Shown: positions 21,887-31,013 of the stretch, in pieces | Position numbering within the stretch: the stretch's first letter is position 1 | Layout: each line of letters opens with the position of its first letter | Source: Paenibacillus gyeongsangnamensis | GTDB lineage: Bacteria; Bacillota; Bacilli; Paenibacillales; NBRC-103111 | NCBI RefSeq assembly: GCF_027533625.1 | Contig: NZ_JAQAGZ010000041.1 | Coordinates: 1-33,399 of the forward strand | Reading direction: 5' to 3' | DNA: 33,399 nt | Made by a program: the position numbers and the translations under genes | Notes under the pieces: generated by a model | What the model saw: the letters and a program-made list of their open reading frames with translations, nothing else | Told to the model about the DNA's origin: nothing | The model's database searches: none

Positions 21887-22522
21887 ATGGCAGTATCGCT
21901 TAAAGCCGAAGTTCGTTCAAGCGGCACCAAGGGACAGCGCAAGGATCTTCGCAAGCAGGGCAAGGTTCCGGGTGTCGTATATGGAAAGAAAGTGACGCAA
22001 ACGCCGATTGCCATCGATCAGAGAGAGCTGCTCGCTCTGCTGAAAACGAATCCCCATGCGATCATCGACATGGATATCCCGCAATTCGGCAAACAGCCTG
22101 TGATGATCAACGAAGTCCAGCGCGATCCGATCAGCAGAGAGTTGCTGCATGTGGATTTTCATCAAATCAATATGGACGAGCCGGTCAACACGACCGTACG
22201 TCTTGAATTTATCGGGGATCCGGTCGGCGTCGGCGTCGGCGGCATCCTGCAGATCCAGCATCATGAAGTCGATATCCGCTGCCTCCCGAGCGATATTCCG
22301 GCCGCCATCGAAGTCGATATCAGCGGCCTGGACATCGGGCAGAACCTGCTCGTCTCGGAGCTGAAGCTTCCGGCGAAGCTGGAGATGAGGTCGGATGAGC
22401 ACGATGTGGTCGCAACCATCCTGATGCCTCAAAAGGGAGACGAGGAGACGGAGGAAGCGGCGGAAGCGGACAAGGCTCAGGAGCCTGCTGCGGAGAAGGC
22501 GGCGGCGGGAGAGACGGCCTAA
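21887..22522 (+). CDS. ctc: 50S ribosomal protein bL25, CTC/TL5 form
   Basis: The general-stress form of bL25, which binds 5S rRNA on the large subunit. The protein has 211 residues. The N-terminal 5S-binding domain runs from VSLKAEVRSSGTKGQRKDLR through KVPGVVYGKK. The C-terminal TL5 beta domain spans about 95-185 (VNTTVRLEFIGDPVGVGVGG; IRCLPSDIPAAIEVDISGLD). A tail of about 28 residues is rich in Glu and Ala. The ATG at 21887 follows GAAGGAGG; the TTG at 21869 overlaps that site. The ribosome site can pair with an upstream arm. The protein's 5S ligand makes leader autoregulation conceivable, but this is untested. Confidence 0.94.
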   Translation: MAVSLKAEVRSSGTKGQRKDLRKQGKVPGVVYGKKVTQTPIAIDQRELLALLKTNPHAIIDMDIPQFGKQPVMINEVQRDPISRELLHVDFHQINMDEPVNTTVRLEFIGDPVGVGVGGILQIQHHEVDIRCLPSDIPAAIEVDISGLDIGQNLLVSELKLPAKLEMRSDEHDVVATILMPQKGDEETEEAAEADKAQEPAAEKAAAGETA

Positions 22523-22537
22523 CGGCTCAGCCTTGCG

Positions 22538-22573
22538 GAGCGTGTCGGTTTATGACCGATACGCTCTATTTTT
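22538..22573 (+). terminator. Terminator after ctc
   Basis: GAGCGT and ACGCTC arms, inner TCGGT/ACCGA pairing, then a T-tract after TA. Confidence 0.8.
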
Positions 22574-22642
22574 GTTGCGGAGTTGGCGCACGGCTTCATT
22601 ATCGGTTATGATTATCAAAGGTAAGCTGTAGGAAGGAGCAAG

Positions 22643-23209
22643 ATGGGGTTGAAATGGTTTGTCGGCCTGGGCAACCCGGGCAAGCAGTATGAAACGACCC
22701 GGCACAATATCGGCTGGATGGCGCTCGACCGATTCGCAGAGCGGCACGGGATCCGAATCTCGCAGAGCAAGTGCAAGGGCATTCTGGGGGAAGGGAATGT
22801 AGATGGCCAGAAAGTCGTGTTATTGAAGCCGATGATTTATATGAACTTATCGGGAGAATCCATCCGAGCCTATATGGACTTTTATAAAGCCAAGATCGAA
22901 GACTTGATCGTCATCTACGACGATCTGGATACGCCGTTCGGCCAAATCCGGCTTCGGTATCAAGGCAGCGCGGGAGGACATAACGGCATCAAGAGCACGA
23001 TACAGCATCTGGGCACTCAGACGTTCAACCGGATCCGGATGGGCATTTCGCGGCCGGCGCCGGGAAGAGACATCGCGGACTACGTGCTGAGCGGCTTCGC
23101 GAAGGAAGAGCTTGGGCGCATGTCGGAGGTGCTGGACCGTACGGTGGAAGCGATGGAGTTCGCGCTTGCGAACGAGTTCGAGAAGACAATGGCCAAATTT
23201 AACGGCTAA
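22643..23209 (+). CDS. pth: Peptidyl-tRNA hydrolase (SpoVC)
   Basis: Releases tRNA from peptidyl-tRNA that drops off the ribosome. The 188-residue protein shows FVGLGNPGKQYETTRHNIGW, which includes the catalytic His near residue 20, KPMIYMNLSGES with the substrate-binding Asn near residue 67, and DDLDTPFGQIRLRYQGSAGG with the Asp near residue 93, followed by HNG. Full length. The ATG at 22643 follows GGAAGGAGCAAG. As in B. subtilis it lies between ctc and fin, where it was named spoVC from a sporulation mutant. Confidence 0.96.
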   Translation: MGLKWFVGLGNPGKQYETTRHNIGWMALDRFAERHGIRISQSKCKGILGEGNVDGQKVVLLKPMIYMNLSGESIRAYMDFYKAKIEDLIVIYDDLDTPFGQIRLRYQGSAGGHNGIKSTIQHLGTQTFNRIRMGISRPAPGRDIADYVLSGFAKEELGRMSEVLDRTVEAMEFALANEFEKTMAKFNG

Positions 23210-23291
23210 ACGAGCGTCAGCATCATCCGGTCGGCTAACGGATCCCGGTTCTGGGCATACTGTTAGAAAAGTGCCGGGAGGTGGCCGACGC

Positions 23292-23522
23292 ATGGCTGTC
23301 AAATATGAATGTCCGCATTGCCGGACGTTAATCGGGGAGATTACGAAGTCGGAAGTGAACGAGTTTCAGCTCGGTTTCCATTTCTTGACCCCTGAAGAGC
23401 GGAGAGATATAATATCGTATAACCCAAATGGGGACGTCACCGTCAAGGTGGTTTGCGACTACTGCAAGGAAGCGCTGGAAGCCAATCCGGAGCTCTCGCT
23501 CCTCGTGAATCCTCTGCAATAG
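23292..23522 (+). CDS. fin: Anti-sigma-F factor Fin (YabK)
   Basis: Fin inhibits sigma-F in the forespore and so helps the switch to sigma-G. The 76-residue protein has the zinc pairs CPHC near residue 7 and CDYC near residue 57, plus the conserved middle LGFHFLTPEERRDIISYN. The ATG at 23292 has GGGAGGTGG upstream. The longer frame from 23112 overlaps pth and is not used. With gin at 1241, the window holds both known small zinc anti-sigma factors that time forespore sigma switching. Confidence 0.92.
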   Translation: MAVKYECPHCRTLIGEITKSEVNEFQLGFHFLTPEERRDIISYNPNGDVTVKVVCDYCKEALEANPELSLLVNPLQ

Positions 23523-23563
23523 AGGCTTATTGCGCCAGGCTTTCGGAATCGTCAGATAGACCG

Positions 23564-23594
23564 GCCTAAAGCATCTTCGCTCTAGGCTTTTTTT
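23564..23594 (+). terminator. Terminator after fin
   Basis: GCCTAAAGC and GCTCTAGGC form an imperfect stem, followed by seven T residues. Confidence 0.75.
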
Positions 23595-23625
23595 AGTGTT
23601 ACGCGGATTGAGAGGGGTGTCCTGT

Positions 23626-26600
23626 TTGCAGGCATTAATCCAAGCGTTCTCCGCGGATTCGGACTTTCAGAATATCGTGTCCGGTATCCGTTCGGGGATG
23701 AGGGAACAATTGATCGCCGGCTTGACCGGTTCTTCGCGGCAGGTTATGCTCGCCTCGTTATTCGAGGAGCTGCAGCAGCCGCTGTTTGTCGTTACGCATA
23801 ATATGTTTTCCGCTCAAAAAATGTTTGAGGATCTCGAAGAGCTGCTGCCGCAGGACAAGGTGCTGCTGTTCCCCGCGCAGGAGCTGCTGGCCGCGGAGGC
23901 GGCGATCGCAAGTCCGGAAATGCTGGCGCAGCGGATCGACGCGCTTACCCGGCTCGCGGCAGGCTTCCGCGGGATCGTGGTCGTGCCTTATGCCGGCATG
24001 CGCCGGCTGCTGCCGCAGCAGAGTGCGATCGTTCAGGCCCAGTTCCGGCTGGAGGTCGGGCAGACCGTACAGCTTGACGAGCTTGCAGGCCGCATGGTCG
24101 AGCTTGGCTATGAACGGGTGGAGCGTGTCGAGCGCAAGGGCGAGATGAGCATCCGCGGAGGTATTCTCGATTTCTACCCGCTGGCTTCGGCGCATCCGTT
24201 CCGGGTGGAGCTGTTCGACATCGAGATTGATTCCATCCGCTCGTTCGAAGTAACCGACCAGCGCTCCATCGATAAATTAAATGCGCTCACGGTCACGCCC
24301 TGCCGGGAAATCGTGGTCGAAGGAAAACGGTTACAATCCGCCGCCCAGCAGGCATATGAGCTGCTTCAGGCGCAGCTGGACAAAATGTCCGACCGGACAT
24401 CGAAGGACCGGCTGCTCGAAGGCATCGGACATGATATCGAACGGCTGCGGGAGGGGCAATATTTCCACGGTCTGTTCAAATATGTGTCGCTGCTGTTCCC
24501 GGAGCGCCAGACACTGCTGGATTACATGCCGAAGGATTCCATACTGATCGTCGATGAACCGGCCCGCCTGCTGGAGACGGCCAGGCAGCTGGAGAAGGAC
24601 GAAGCGGAATGGATGACGATGGCGCTTCAGGACGGGCAGTGCCTGCCGGCGCTGACCTTGTCTAAGCCATATGAAACGCTGCTACACCGCAGGCCTTATC
24701 CGACGCTTTATATGTCGCTGTTCCTTCGTCAAGTACCACAAACGGCGCCGCAAAACATCGTCAACTTCATGTGCCGCTTAATGCAAAATTTCCACGGCCA
24801 AATGAACCTGCTCAAGAGCGAGATGGAGCGCTGGAAGAAGTCCGGCGCGAAGGTCATGATGGTCGCCAGCGGCGAAGAGCGCGTCGACCGCGTGAAGCGG
24901 GTGCTCGCCGATTACCATATCGACGAGCCGATGATGATCAGCGGCAACCTGCAGACCGGCTTCGAGCTCCCGGGCATTCACCTGGTCGTCATAACCGAGG
25001 GGGAGATGTTCACCCAGAAGCAGCGGAAAGCGCGGAAGGTGGACAAGAAAATCGAGAACGCCGAACGGATCAAGAGCTACCAGGAGCTCAAGGTCGGCGA
25101 TTACGTCGTCCATGTGAATCACGGGATCGGCAAATTCGTAGGCATCGGGACGCTTGAGGTCGGCGGCATTCATAAAGATTATTTGCATATCATGTACGCG
25201 GGCGGCGACAAGCTGTCCGTGCCGATCGATCAGATCGACCATATTCAGAAATATGTCGGCGCCGAAGAAGGCAAAGAGCCGAAGGTATATAAGCTTGGCG
25301 GCTCCGATTGGAACCGGGTCAAGAGCAAGGCGCGCTCTTCCGTCCAGGATATCGCCGACGACCTGATCAAGCTCTATGCGGAGCGCCAGGCGACGAAGGG
25401 ATACGCCTTCAATCAGGATACCGGGTATCAGCAGGAATTCGAGGGCATGTTCCCGTACGACGAGACGATCGACCAGCTCCGCGCCATTGGCGAGATCAAG
25501 AAGGATATGGAAAAGTCTCAGCCGATGGACCGGCTCCTGTGCGGAGACGTAGGGTACGGCAAAACGGAAGTCGCCATTCGCGCCGCATTCAAGGCGGCGA
25601 TCGACGGCAAGCAGGTCGCGGTGCTCGTGCCGACGACGATTCTCGCACAGCAGCATTACGAGACGTTCCGCGAGCGCTTCTCGGGCTTCCCGTTCAACAT
25701 TCAGGTGCTCAGCCGGTTCCGCTCCAAGAAGGAGCAGACGGATACGATGAAGGGTGTAAAAAACGGAACCGTCGACGTCGTCATCGGAACGCACCGGCTG
25801 CTGTCCAAGGACGTGCAGTTCAAGGATTTGGGCCTCTTGATCGTTGACGAGGAGCAGCGGTTCGGCGTATCCCACAAGGAGAAGCTGAAGCGGCTCAAAA
25901 CCAACGTGGACGTGCTGACCTTAACCGCGACGCCGATCCCGCGGACGCTGCATATGTCCATGCTGGGCGTGCGCGACCTGTCGGTCATCGAGACGCCGCC
26001 GGAGAACCGGTTCCCCGTACAAACGTACGTCGTCGAATACAGTGCTTCACTCGTACGCGAGGCGATCGAACGGGAGCTGGCGCGCGAAGGGCAGGTGTAC
26101 TACCTGTACAACCGCGTGCAGGGAATTAACCAGATGGCGGAGCAAATCTCGATGCTGGTTCCGGACGCCCGGGTAACGGTGGCTCACGGCCAGATGTCCG
26201 AGCAGGAGCTAGAGAAGACGATCCTCGACTTTCTTGACGGCGAGTACGATGTGCTGGTCAGCACCAGTATTATCGAGACCGGCGTCGATATTCCGAACGT
26301 AAATACGCTCGTCGTGCATGACGCGGACAAAATGGGCTTGTCCCAGCTGTATCAGCTCCGCGGACGGGTCGGGCGCTCCAACCGGATCGCTTACGCGTAC
26401 TTCAGCTACCAGCGGGATAAGGTGCTGACGGAGGTGGCGGAGAAGCGTCTGCAGGCGATAAAAGAGTTTACAGAACTTGGGTCAGGGTTTAAAATTGCGA
26501 TGAGAGACTTGTCCATCCGCGGCGCGGGCAATTTGCTGGGCGCGGAGCAGTCCGGCTTTATCGCATCCGTCGGCTTCGATCTGTATTCCCAAATGCTGGA

Positions 26601-27150
26601 GGAGGAAATCCGCAAGCGGAAGAAGGAGATCGTCGGCGAAACGGCGGAGGAAACCAAACCATGGTCAACGGTTATCGATGTGCAGATCGATGCTTATATC
26701 CCTGGGGACTACATCTATGACAGCGTACAGAAGATTGAGATCTACAAGAAGGTTGCCGCGGTAAAAACGTTGGAGGAAGCGGCAGAGCTTCATGACGAGC
26801 TGGTGGACCGTTTCGGCGATTTGCCGGACGCGGTGCACAACTTGCTGACGGTCGCCCGTTTGAAAGTGTACGGCGCCATGTATGCGATCGAAACGATCAC
26901 GCAAAAAGGGGTGGATTACGAGTTCAAGGTGCACGCCGACCAGAACGGAAACCTCGACGGCCAGAAGCTGTTCCAATTAGCGAATGAATTCGATAATCGG
27001 ATTAAGCTCATCGGAGGCCCGCAAATTCATATTGAGCTAAAAGGCAAGGGCTTGAAGCCAGAAGAAACCATCGCTATGCTGGAGAAGTTTCTGGTACAAT
27101 ACAAGCGTGCGCTGAAATCGAAGGGAGAGCTACAGGATGTTGCAAAATAA
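23626..27150 (+). CDS. mfd: Transcription-repair coupling factor Mfd
   Basis: An ATP-driven translocase that removes stalled RNA polymerase and recruits UvrA to DNA lesions. The 1174-residue protein is full length. Its N-terminal UvrB-like part includes EMSIRGGILDFYPL. The RNA polymerase-interacting domain is near residue 485 (ELKVGDYVVHVNHGIGKFVG). The helicase core has Walker A GDVGYGKTE near 641, DEEQ in LIVDEEQRFG near 742, and the Arg-finger region QLRGRVGRS. The C-terminal TRCF domain follows LGAEQSGFI. The TTG start at 23626 aligns with the B. subtilis N-terminus and has GAGGGG upstream. Its last 14 bases overlap the next gene. Confidence 0.97.
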   Translation: MQALIQAFSADSDFQNIVSGIRSGMREQLIAGLTGSSRQVMLASLFEELQQPLFVVTHNMFSAQKMFEDLEELLPQDKVLLFPAQELLAAEAAIASPEMLAQRIDALTRLAAGFRGIVVVPYAGMRRLLPQQSAIVQAQFRLEVGQTVQLDELAGRMVELGYERVERVERKGEMSIRGGILDFYPLASAHPFRVELFDIEIDSIRSFEVTDQRSIDKLNALTVTPCREIVVEGKRLQSAAQQAYELLQAQLDKMSDRTSKDRLLEGIGHDIERLREGQYFHGLFKYVSLLFPERQTLLDYMPKDSILIVDEPARLLETARQLEKDEAEWMTMALQDGQCLPALTLSKPYETLLHRRPYPTLYMSLFLRQVPQTAPQNIVNFMCRLMQNFHGQMNLLKSEMERWKKSGAKVMMVASGEERVDRVKRVLADYHIDEPMMISGNLQTGFELPGIHLVVITEGEMFTQKQRKARKVDKKIENAERIKSYQELKVGDYVVHVNHGIGKFVGIGTLEVGGIHKDYLHIMYAGGDKLSVPIDQIDHIQKYVGAEEGKEPKVYKLGGSDWNRVKSKARSSVQDIADDLIKLYAERQATKGYAFNQDTGYQQEFEGMFPYDETIDQLRAIGEIKKDMEKSQPMDRLLCGDVGYGKTEVAIRAAFKAAIDGKQVAVLVPTTILAQQHYETFRERFSGFPFNIQVLSRFRSKKEQTDTMKGVKNGTVDVVIGTHRLLSKDVQFKDLGLLIVDEEQRFGVSHKEKLKRLKTNVDVLTLTATPIPRTLHMSMLGVRDLSVIETPPENRFPVQTYVVEYSASLVREAIERELAREGQVYYLYNRVQGINQMAEQISMLVPDARVTVAHGQMSEQELEKTILDFLDGEYDVLVSTSIIETGVDIPNVNTLVVHDADKMGLSQLYQLRGRVGRSNRIAYAYFSYQRDKVLTEVAEKRLQAIKEFTELGSGFKIAMRDLSIRGAGNLLGAEQSGFIASVGFDLYSQMLEEEIRKRKKEIVGETAEETKPWSTVIDVQIDAYIPGDYIYDSVQKIEIYKKVAAVKTLEEAAELHDELVDRFGDLPDAVHNLLTVARLKVYGAMYAIETITQKGVDYEFKVHADQNGNLDGQKLFQLANEFDNRIKLIGGPQIHIELKGKGLKPEETIAMLEKFLVQYKRALKSKGELQDVAK

Positions 27151-28288
27151 TCGAAAACCGTTTCATAAAGGGCTTCTGGCTCTTTTAGCCATCCTATTGG
27201 TAGTAACTATTGTAGCCACGGGCTGCGGCAAGAAGGATAACGCTGCGGCGGGGGGCGCGACGCCGACTCCGGCTCCGGCTGCCAAAGGAAATCCGAGTGA
27301 TGTACTGGTGACTTACAAGAACGGCGGAAAAGTAACGCGCGGCGACTTCGACAAGTTCCTCGGCGTTCTGATGCTGTTCCAGAAGCAGTACGCGCAGTTC
27401 AAAGACGACCCTTCTTTCCAGCAGGAAATGATGAATCAATACTTGACGATGAAGATTTTGGCCTCCCGCGCGGATGACAAGGCCAAGGCGGAAGCGGACA
27501 AGCAGGCGAAGGATCAGCTGGCCCAGATCAAGACGGCCATGGACGCACAGCAGGGCGGTTCCGATAAGCTGCTGAAGGATGCGAATCTGACGCAAGCCGA
27601 TTTGGACGAGTTCGTCAAAATGAACATCCTGGCGATCGTTTCCGAGGAATCGAAAGTGACGGATCAGGATCTCCAAGCCGCTTATAAAGCGAAATTGGAC
27701 CAGGATAAAGATTCGTATACGGTCGCAACCGTGGACCATATTCTGATCGGAACGTCCGATCCGGCGACCGGCAAGGAAACCCGTTCCAAAGACGATGCGC
27801 TTAAGCGTGCCAAGGAAGTGAAGAGCAAGCTGGATCAAGGTGGCGACTTCACGGCGCTGGCGAAGGAATATTCCGAGGACCCGGGCTCGAAGGATAAGGG
27901 CGGCCAATACAAGGATGCGGATATTTCCCAATGGGTGCCGGAATTTAAGAAGGCGGCGGCGGAGCTGCCGATCGGCAAGATCAGCGATCCGGTCGAAACT
28001 TCGTACGGATACCATGTCATGAAGGTCGAATCCCGCAAAACCAAAACGTTCGACGATGTGAAGGACGAGTTGAAATCGGAAGCGGCGCAAACGAAGATGA
28101 TGGATTTTGCGACCAAGGAGCTTCCAGGCTTGATCGAAACCAACAACTTGCCTAAGCCTGCTCCGACACCGGCTCCGACCGCTCCTGCTGCAGGACAAAC
28201 GCCTGCGCCGGATGTGCCGAAGACGGATGCACCGAAGACGGATGCACCGAAGACCGACGCGCCGAAGAATGCGCCGGCGACCAAGTAA
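27137..28288 (+). CDS. prsA: PrsA-like lipoprotein peptidyl-prolyl isomerase
   Basis: An exported foldase that helps secreted proteins fold outside the membrane. The 383-residue protein has a lipoprotein signal (LLALLAILLVVTIVATGC) with the lipidated Cys at residue 30. A Pro/Ala linker, a SurA-type helical N domain and a parvulin domain follow (residues about 195-300, from TVATVDHILIG through FTALAKEYSEDPGSK to SYGYHVMKVESRK). The C-terminus has the tandem peptide KTDAP three times. The ATG lies inside the mfd end (14-base overlap) with GGGAG upstream, so it is likely co-translated with mfd. B. subtilis has no gene between mfd and spoVT. The symbol is by family; it could be one of several paralogues. 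Confidence 0.88.
   Translation: MLQNNRKPFHKGLLALLAILLVVTIVATGCGKKDNAAAGGATPTPAPAAKGNPSDVLVTYKNGGKVTRGDFDKFLGVLMLFQKQYAQFKDDPSFQQEMMNQYLTMKILASRADDKAKAEADKQAKDQLAQIKTAMDAQQGGSDKLLKDANLTQADLDEFVKMNILAIVSEESKVTDQDLQAAYKAKLDQDKDSYTVATVDHILIGTSDPATGKETRSKDDALKRAKEVKSKLDQGGDFTALAKEYSEDPGSKDKGGQYKDADISQWVPEFKKAAAELPIGKISDPVETSYGYHVMKVESRKTKTFDDVKDELKSEAAQTKMMDFATKELPGLIETNNLPKPAPTPAPTAPAAGQTPAPDVPKTDAPKTDAPKTDAPKNAPATK
28217..28273 (+). repeat. 15-bp in-frame tandem repeat in the foldase gene
   Basis: CCGAAGACGGATGCA occurs twice exactly (28217-28246), then a copy with four changes and a shortened copy. It encodes PKTDA units of a disordered tail. Confidence 0.85.
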
Positions 28289-28296
28289 GAAGTTAC

Positions 28297-28325
28297 CAAG
28301 ACACCCCTTAGGGTGTCTTGTTTTG
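28297..28325 (+). terminator. Terminator after the foldase gene
   Basis: CAAGACACCC (28297-28306) and GGGTGTCTTG (28311-28320) pair perfectly around CTTA, followed by TTTTG. The remaining gap to 28524 shows nothing else I can support beyond a weak TACAAT -10-like element at 28468. Confidence 0.85.
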
Positions 28326-28524
28326 TTTTCTTTTTTTTGGACATAATGTAAACAGCGGCAGCCTGATACATACCTCCGGCAAGGGCCGCGGATCCAGCGG
28401 AGCAGCAGATGCATAAGCCATTGGGAAACGAAGAATACTATGGATAGTCAAATTCCCTCCATTTGTATACAATGGTTATCCAGCTGTATCAATCTCTTCG
28501 AAGGAAAGTGAGGCATCTAGAATC

Positions 28525-29067
28525 ATGAAAGCAACTGGAATCGTTCGTCGTATCGACGATCTGGGAAGGGTCGTTATCCCCAAGGAGATTCGCCGCACAC
28601 TGCGCATCCGCGAAGGGGATCCGCTTGAGATTTTTGTCGACCGCGACGGTGAGGTTATTCTAAAGAAATACTCGCCGATCGGGGAGCTGGGGGATTTTGC
28701 CAAGGAGTATGCCGAGTCGCTTTATGAGAGTACCAATCATATTACGATGATTTCCGACCGTGATACGATCATTGCCGTAGCCGGAGGCTCGAAGAAGGAG
28801 TACTTGGAGAAGCAGATCGGCCCCATAGTGGAGCAGTGTATGGAGAACCGCAAGGCTTCCATCGAAACGAGCCCGGGGCAGTACGAAATTTGCAAGGATG
28901 TGTCCGAAACCTACAGTTCTTACGTAATCGCGCCGATTGTAGCGGGTGGCGACCCGATCGGGTCCGTTCTCCTGATCAGCAAAGACGACAATGTGAAGAT
29001 GGGCCAGATGGAGCAGAAAATGGCGGAAACCGCAGCCGGCTTTCTGGCGAAGCAGATGGAGCAATAA
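28525..29067 (+). CDS. spoVT: Stage V sporulation regulator SpoVT
   Basis: A forespore transcription factor that modulates sigma-G genes and affects germination. The 180-residue protein has an N-terminal AbrB-type DNA-binding domain (MKATGIVRRIDDLGRVVIPK; then EIRRTLRIREGDPLEIFV) and a C-terminal GAF-like domain (residues about 56-178). The length matches B. subtilis SpoVT. The ATG has GAAGGAAAGTGAGG upstream. It follows mfd and the foldase gene and ends in a strong terminator. Its N-domain closely resembles AbrB at 9270-9524. Confidence 0.96.
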   Translation: MKATGIVRRIDDLGRVVIPKEIRRTLRIREGDPLEIFVDRDGEVILKKYSPIGELGDFAKEYAESLYESTNHITMISDRDTIIAVAGGSKKEYLEKQIGPIVEQCMENRKASIETSPGQYEICKDVSETYSSYVIAPIVAGGDPIGSVLLISKDDNVKMGQMEQKMAETAAGFLAKQMEQ

Positions 29068-29085
29068 TTGGCATGCCGAACATAC

Positions 29086-29134
29086 AGCTTCCTGACAGGT
29101 TCCTTTCACCGGGACGGTTCAGGAAGCTTTTTTT
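29086..29134 (+). terminator. Terminator after spoVT
   Basis: AGCTTCCTGA (29086-29095) and TCAGGAAGCT (29119-29128) pair perfectly, with further pairing inside, then a T-tract. Confidence 0.85.
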
Positions 29135-29244
29135 GGCGGAGCAGAGGGGGCTCGAACGGGCCGGGGCCGCTTTTTTGGAAAAGCCTCCGGAGATAAGGTA
29201 TAATGATGCCGTTGGCAGGCTGGAATGAATAAAGGGGAAACGGC

Positions 29245-30975
29245 ATGAAGACGCACGCGGACAAGCACCGTCCCGAGCAGGGAAAGGCAACCGGTTCGGC
29301 GCTGCTCAAAGGAGCTGCGATACTGGCGGCTGCCGCCGTGGTGTCCAAGCTGATCGGTACGCTTCAGAAGATCCCGCTGCAGAATATGGCGGGCGATACG
29401 GTATTCGGCATTTATAATGCGGTTTATCCGCTGTATATTTTGATTTTGTTCTTGGCTACGGCGGGGTTCCCGCTGGTGGTATCCAAGTTCGTGTCCGAGC
29501 ATGCGGCTGCGGGAAATCGGAGAGAAGCGAACCGCGTTCTGCAGGTCGCAACGGTCGTGCTGCTCGCCACCGGAATGGTATTCTTTCTTATGCTTTATTT
29601 CGGAGCGGACCGGATCGGGGATTGGATGGGGCTGCCCCAGACGAAGCCGGCGATCCGCAGCGTTTCGTTCGCTCTGCTCGTCGTCCCGGCGATGTCGGCG
29701 CTTCGCGGCTATTACCAAGGCTATCAAGACATGCTCCCGACCGCCTGGTCGCAAGTATGGGAGCAGACATTCCGCGTAGCGACGATGTTCGGGCTCCTGC
29801 TGCTGTTCATGCGGCTGGGGCTGGGCCCGGACCGGATCGCGGCCGGGGCGACCTTCGGCTCCGTGACCGGCGCGGTCGCGGGACTGATCGTCATGCTGGG
29901 GTACCGCCGACGGGAGAAGCGGCGCGAAGCCGCGGAAGCCGGGGCCGCCCGCAGCGAAGCTGACGCGGGCCCGAGCCGGGCGGTGGAGCCCGTGCCTCCG
30001 GCGGACACTCCGGCCGCGATGGGGGAATGGCGCGTGAATATAGCGCTGGCGCGCCGGCTCGCCGCTTATGCGCTGCCGCTGTGCCTGGGCTCGATTGCGC
30101 TGCCGATTCTGACGCTGACGGATTCGTTCACGATTCCGCGGCTTCTCCTGCAGAGCGGGTACGACGAGAAGGGCGCGCTGTACCAGTTCGGTCTCTACAA
30201 CCACGGGCTGCCGATGGTGCAGCTCGTCGCCATGATCGCTTCGTCGATGTCGGCAGCGCTGGTGCCCGCAATTGCGGAAGCCCGCCTGCGCCGGGAACGC
30301 GAGGCCCTGCGCGCCCGCTCGGGCCAGTCGCTTCGCCTCACGTGGCTGCTGGCACTCCCCGCCTCGTTCGGGCTGGCGCTGCTGGCGGAGCCGATGAACG
30401 TCATGTTCTTCAAGACGGCCGAAGGCACGACGGCCGTAGCGATTCTGGCTTTCACCGCGCTCTTCTCCGCGGTGAACAGTATTGCGAGCAGCGTGCTGCA
30501 GGGCTTTGGCGCCGTCCGGGCGCCCGCCGTCTACCTGCTGCTCGCCGCCGCGGCGAAAGCCGCCGGCAATGCCGTGCTCGTCCCGAGCTACGGCATTACC
30601 GGCGCCGCCGCCGCGGCCGTGGCCGCCTACGCGCTCGCGGGCGGCCTCGCGCTGGCGCACGCGCTGCGCGCCACCGGCGTCACGGCCGCGGGCGGCCTGC
30701 GGGTCATGAAGGCGATCTATGCGATCGCCTTCATGACCGCATGCCTGCTGGCCGTGACGCACGGCGTGCCGCCGATCCTCGCGCGGCTCGGCGCAGCCCT
30801 GCCCCCTCGGGGCATGGCCGCGCTCGTCACGCTCGTCGGCGTCGCCGCGGGAGCGCTTGCTTATGCGCTCGCGCTGCTGCGGCTCGGCGTCATTACCGCC
30901 GCCGAGCTTGCGCTCGTGCCGCAGCTGCGGGGCAGGCCGCTCGCGCTGCTGAAGAAACTCCGGCTGCTCCGCTAA
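29245..30975 (+). CDS. yabM: SpoVB/YabM-family polysaccharide flippase-like protein
   Basis: A 576-residue multi-pass membrane protein of the MOP exporter superfamily (MurJ/SpoVB/YabM type), about 14 helices. Landmarks are the N-terminal LLKGAAILAAAAVVSKLIGT, the following LQNMAGDTVFGIYNAVYPLY, and ALRGYYQGYQDMLPTAWSQV near residue 155. A hydrophilic Ala/Pro-rich loop lies near residues 225-255. Members flip lipid-linked wall precursors; the substrate here is not known. The ATG has AAAGGGGAAACGGC upstream. The last 500 bases are extremely GC-rich, which creates long false frames. It precedes mazG, as B. subtilis yabM precedes yabN. Confidence 0.92.
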   Translation: MKTHADKHRPEQGKATGSALLKGAAILAAAAVVSKLIGTLQKIPLQNMAGDTVFGIYNAVYPLYILILFLATAGFPLVVSKFVSEHAAAGNRREANRVLQVATVVLLATGMVFFLMLYFGADRIGDWMGLPQTKPAIRSVSFALLVVPAMSALRGYYQGYQDMLPTAWSQVWEQTFRVATMFGLLLLFMRLGLGPDRIAAGATFGSVTGAVAGLIVMLGYRRREKRREAAEAGAARSEADAGPSRAVEPVPPADTPAAMGEWRVNIALARRLAAYALPLCLGSIALPILTLTDSFTIPRLLLQSGYDEKGALYQFGLYNHGLPMVQLVAMIASSMSAALVPAIAEARLRREREALRARSGQSLRLTWLLALPASFGLALLAEPMNVMFFKTAEGTTAVAILAFTALFSAVNSIASSVLQGFGAVRAPAVYLLLAAAAKAAGNAVLVPSYGITGAAAAAVAAYALAGGLALAHALRATGVTAAGGLRVMKAIYAIAFMTACLLAVTHGVPPILARLGAALPPRGMAALVTLVGVAAGALAYALALLRLGVITAAELALVPQLRGRPLALLKKLRLLR

Positions 30976-31013
30976 GGGAGCGCCGCACCTTACATAGATG
31001 GAGGCGACTATCC

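Noticed and set aside
23231..23275. Sigma-F or sigma-G promoter before fin
   Set aside because: CATACTG at 23258-23264 resembles a -10, but no matching -35 at suitable spacing was found.
24778..25875. 365-residue minus-strand frame inside mfd
   Set aside because: Shadow of the mfd coding sequence, no domain or ribosome site.
30027..31013. 987-base in-frame extension upstream of mazG
   Set aside because: It overlaps yabM in another frame in very GC-rich DNA, with Arg/Ala-rich translation. The mazG start at 31014 has a good ribosome site and matches the family.
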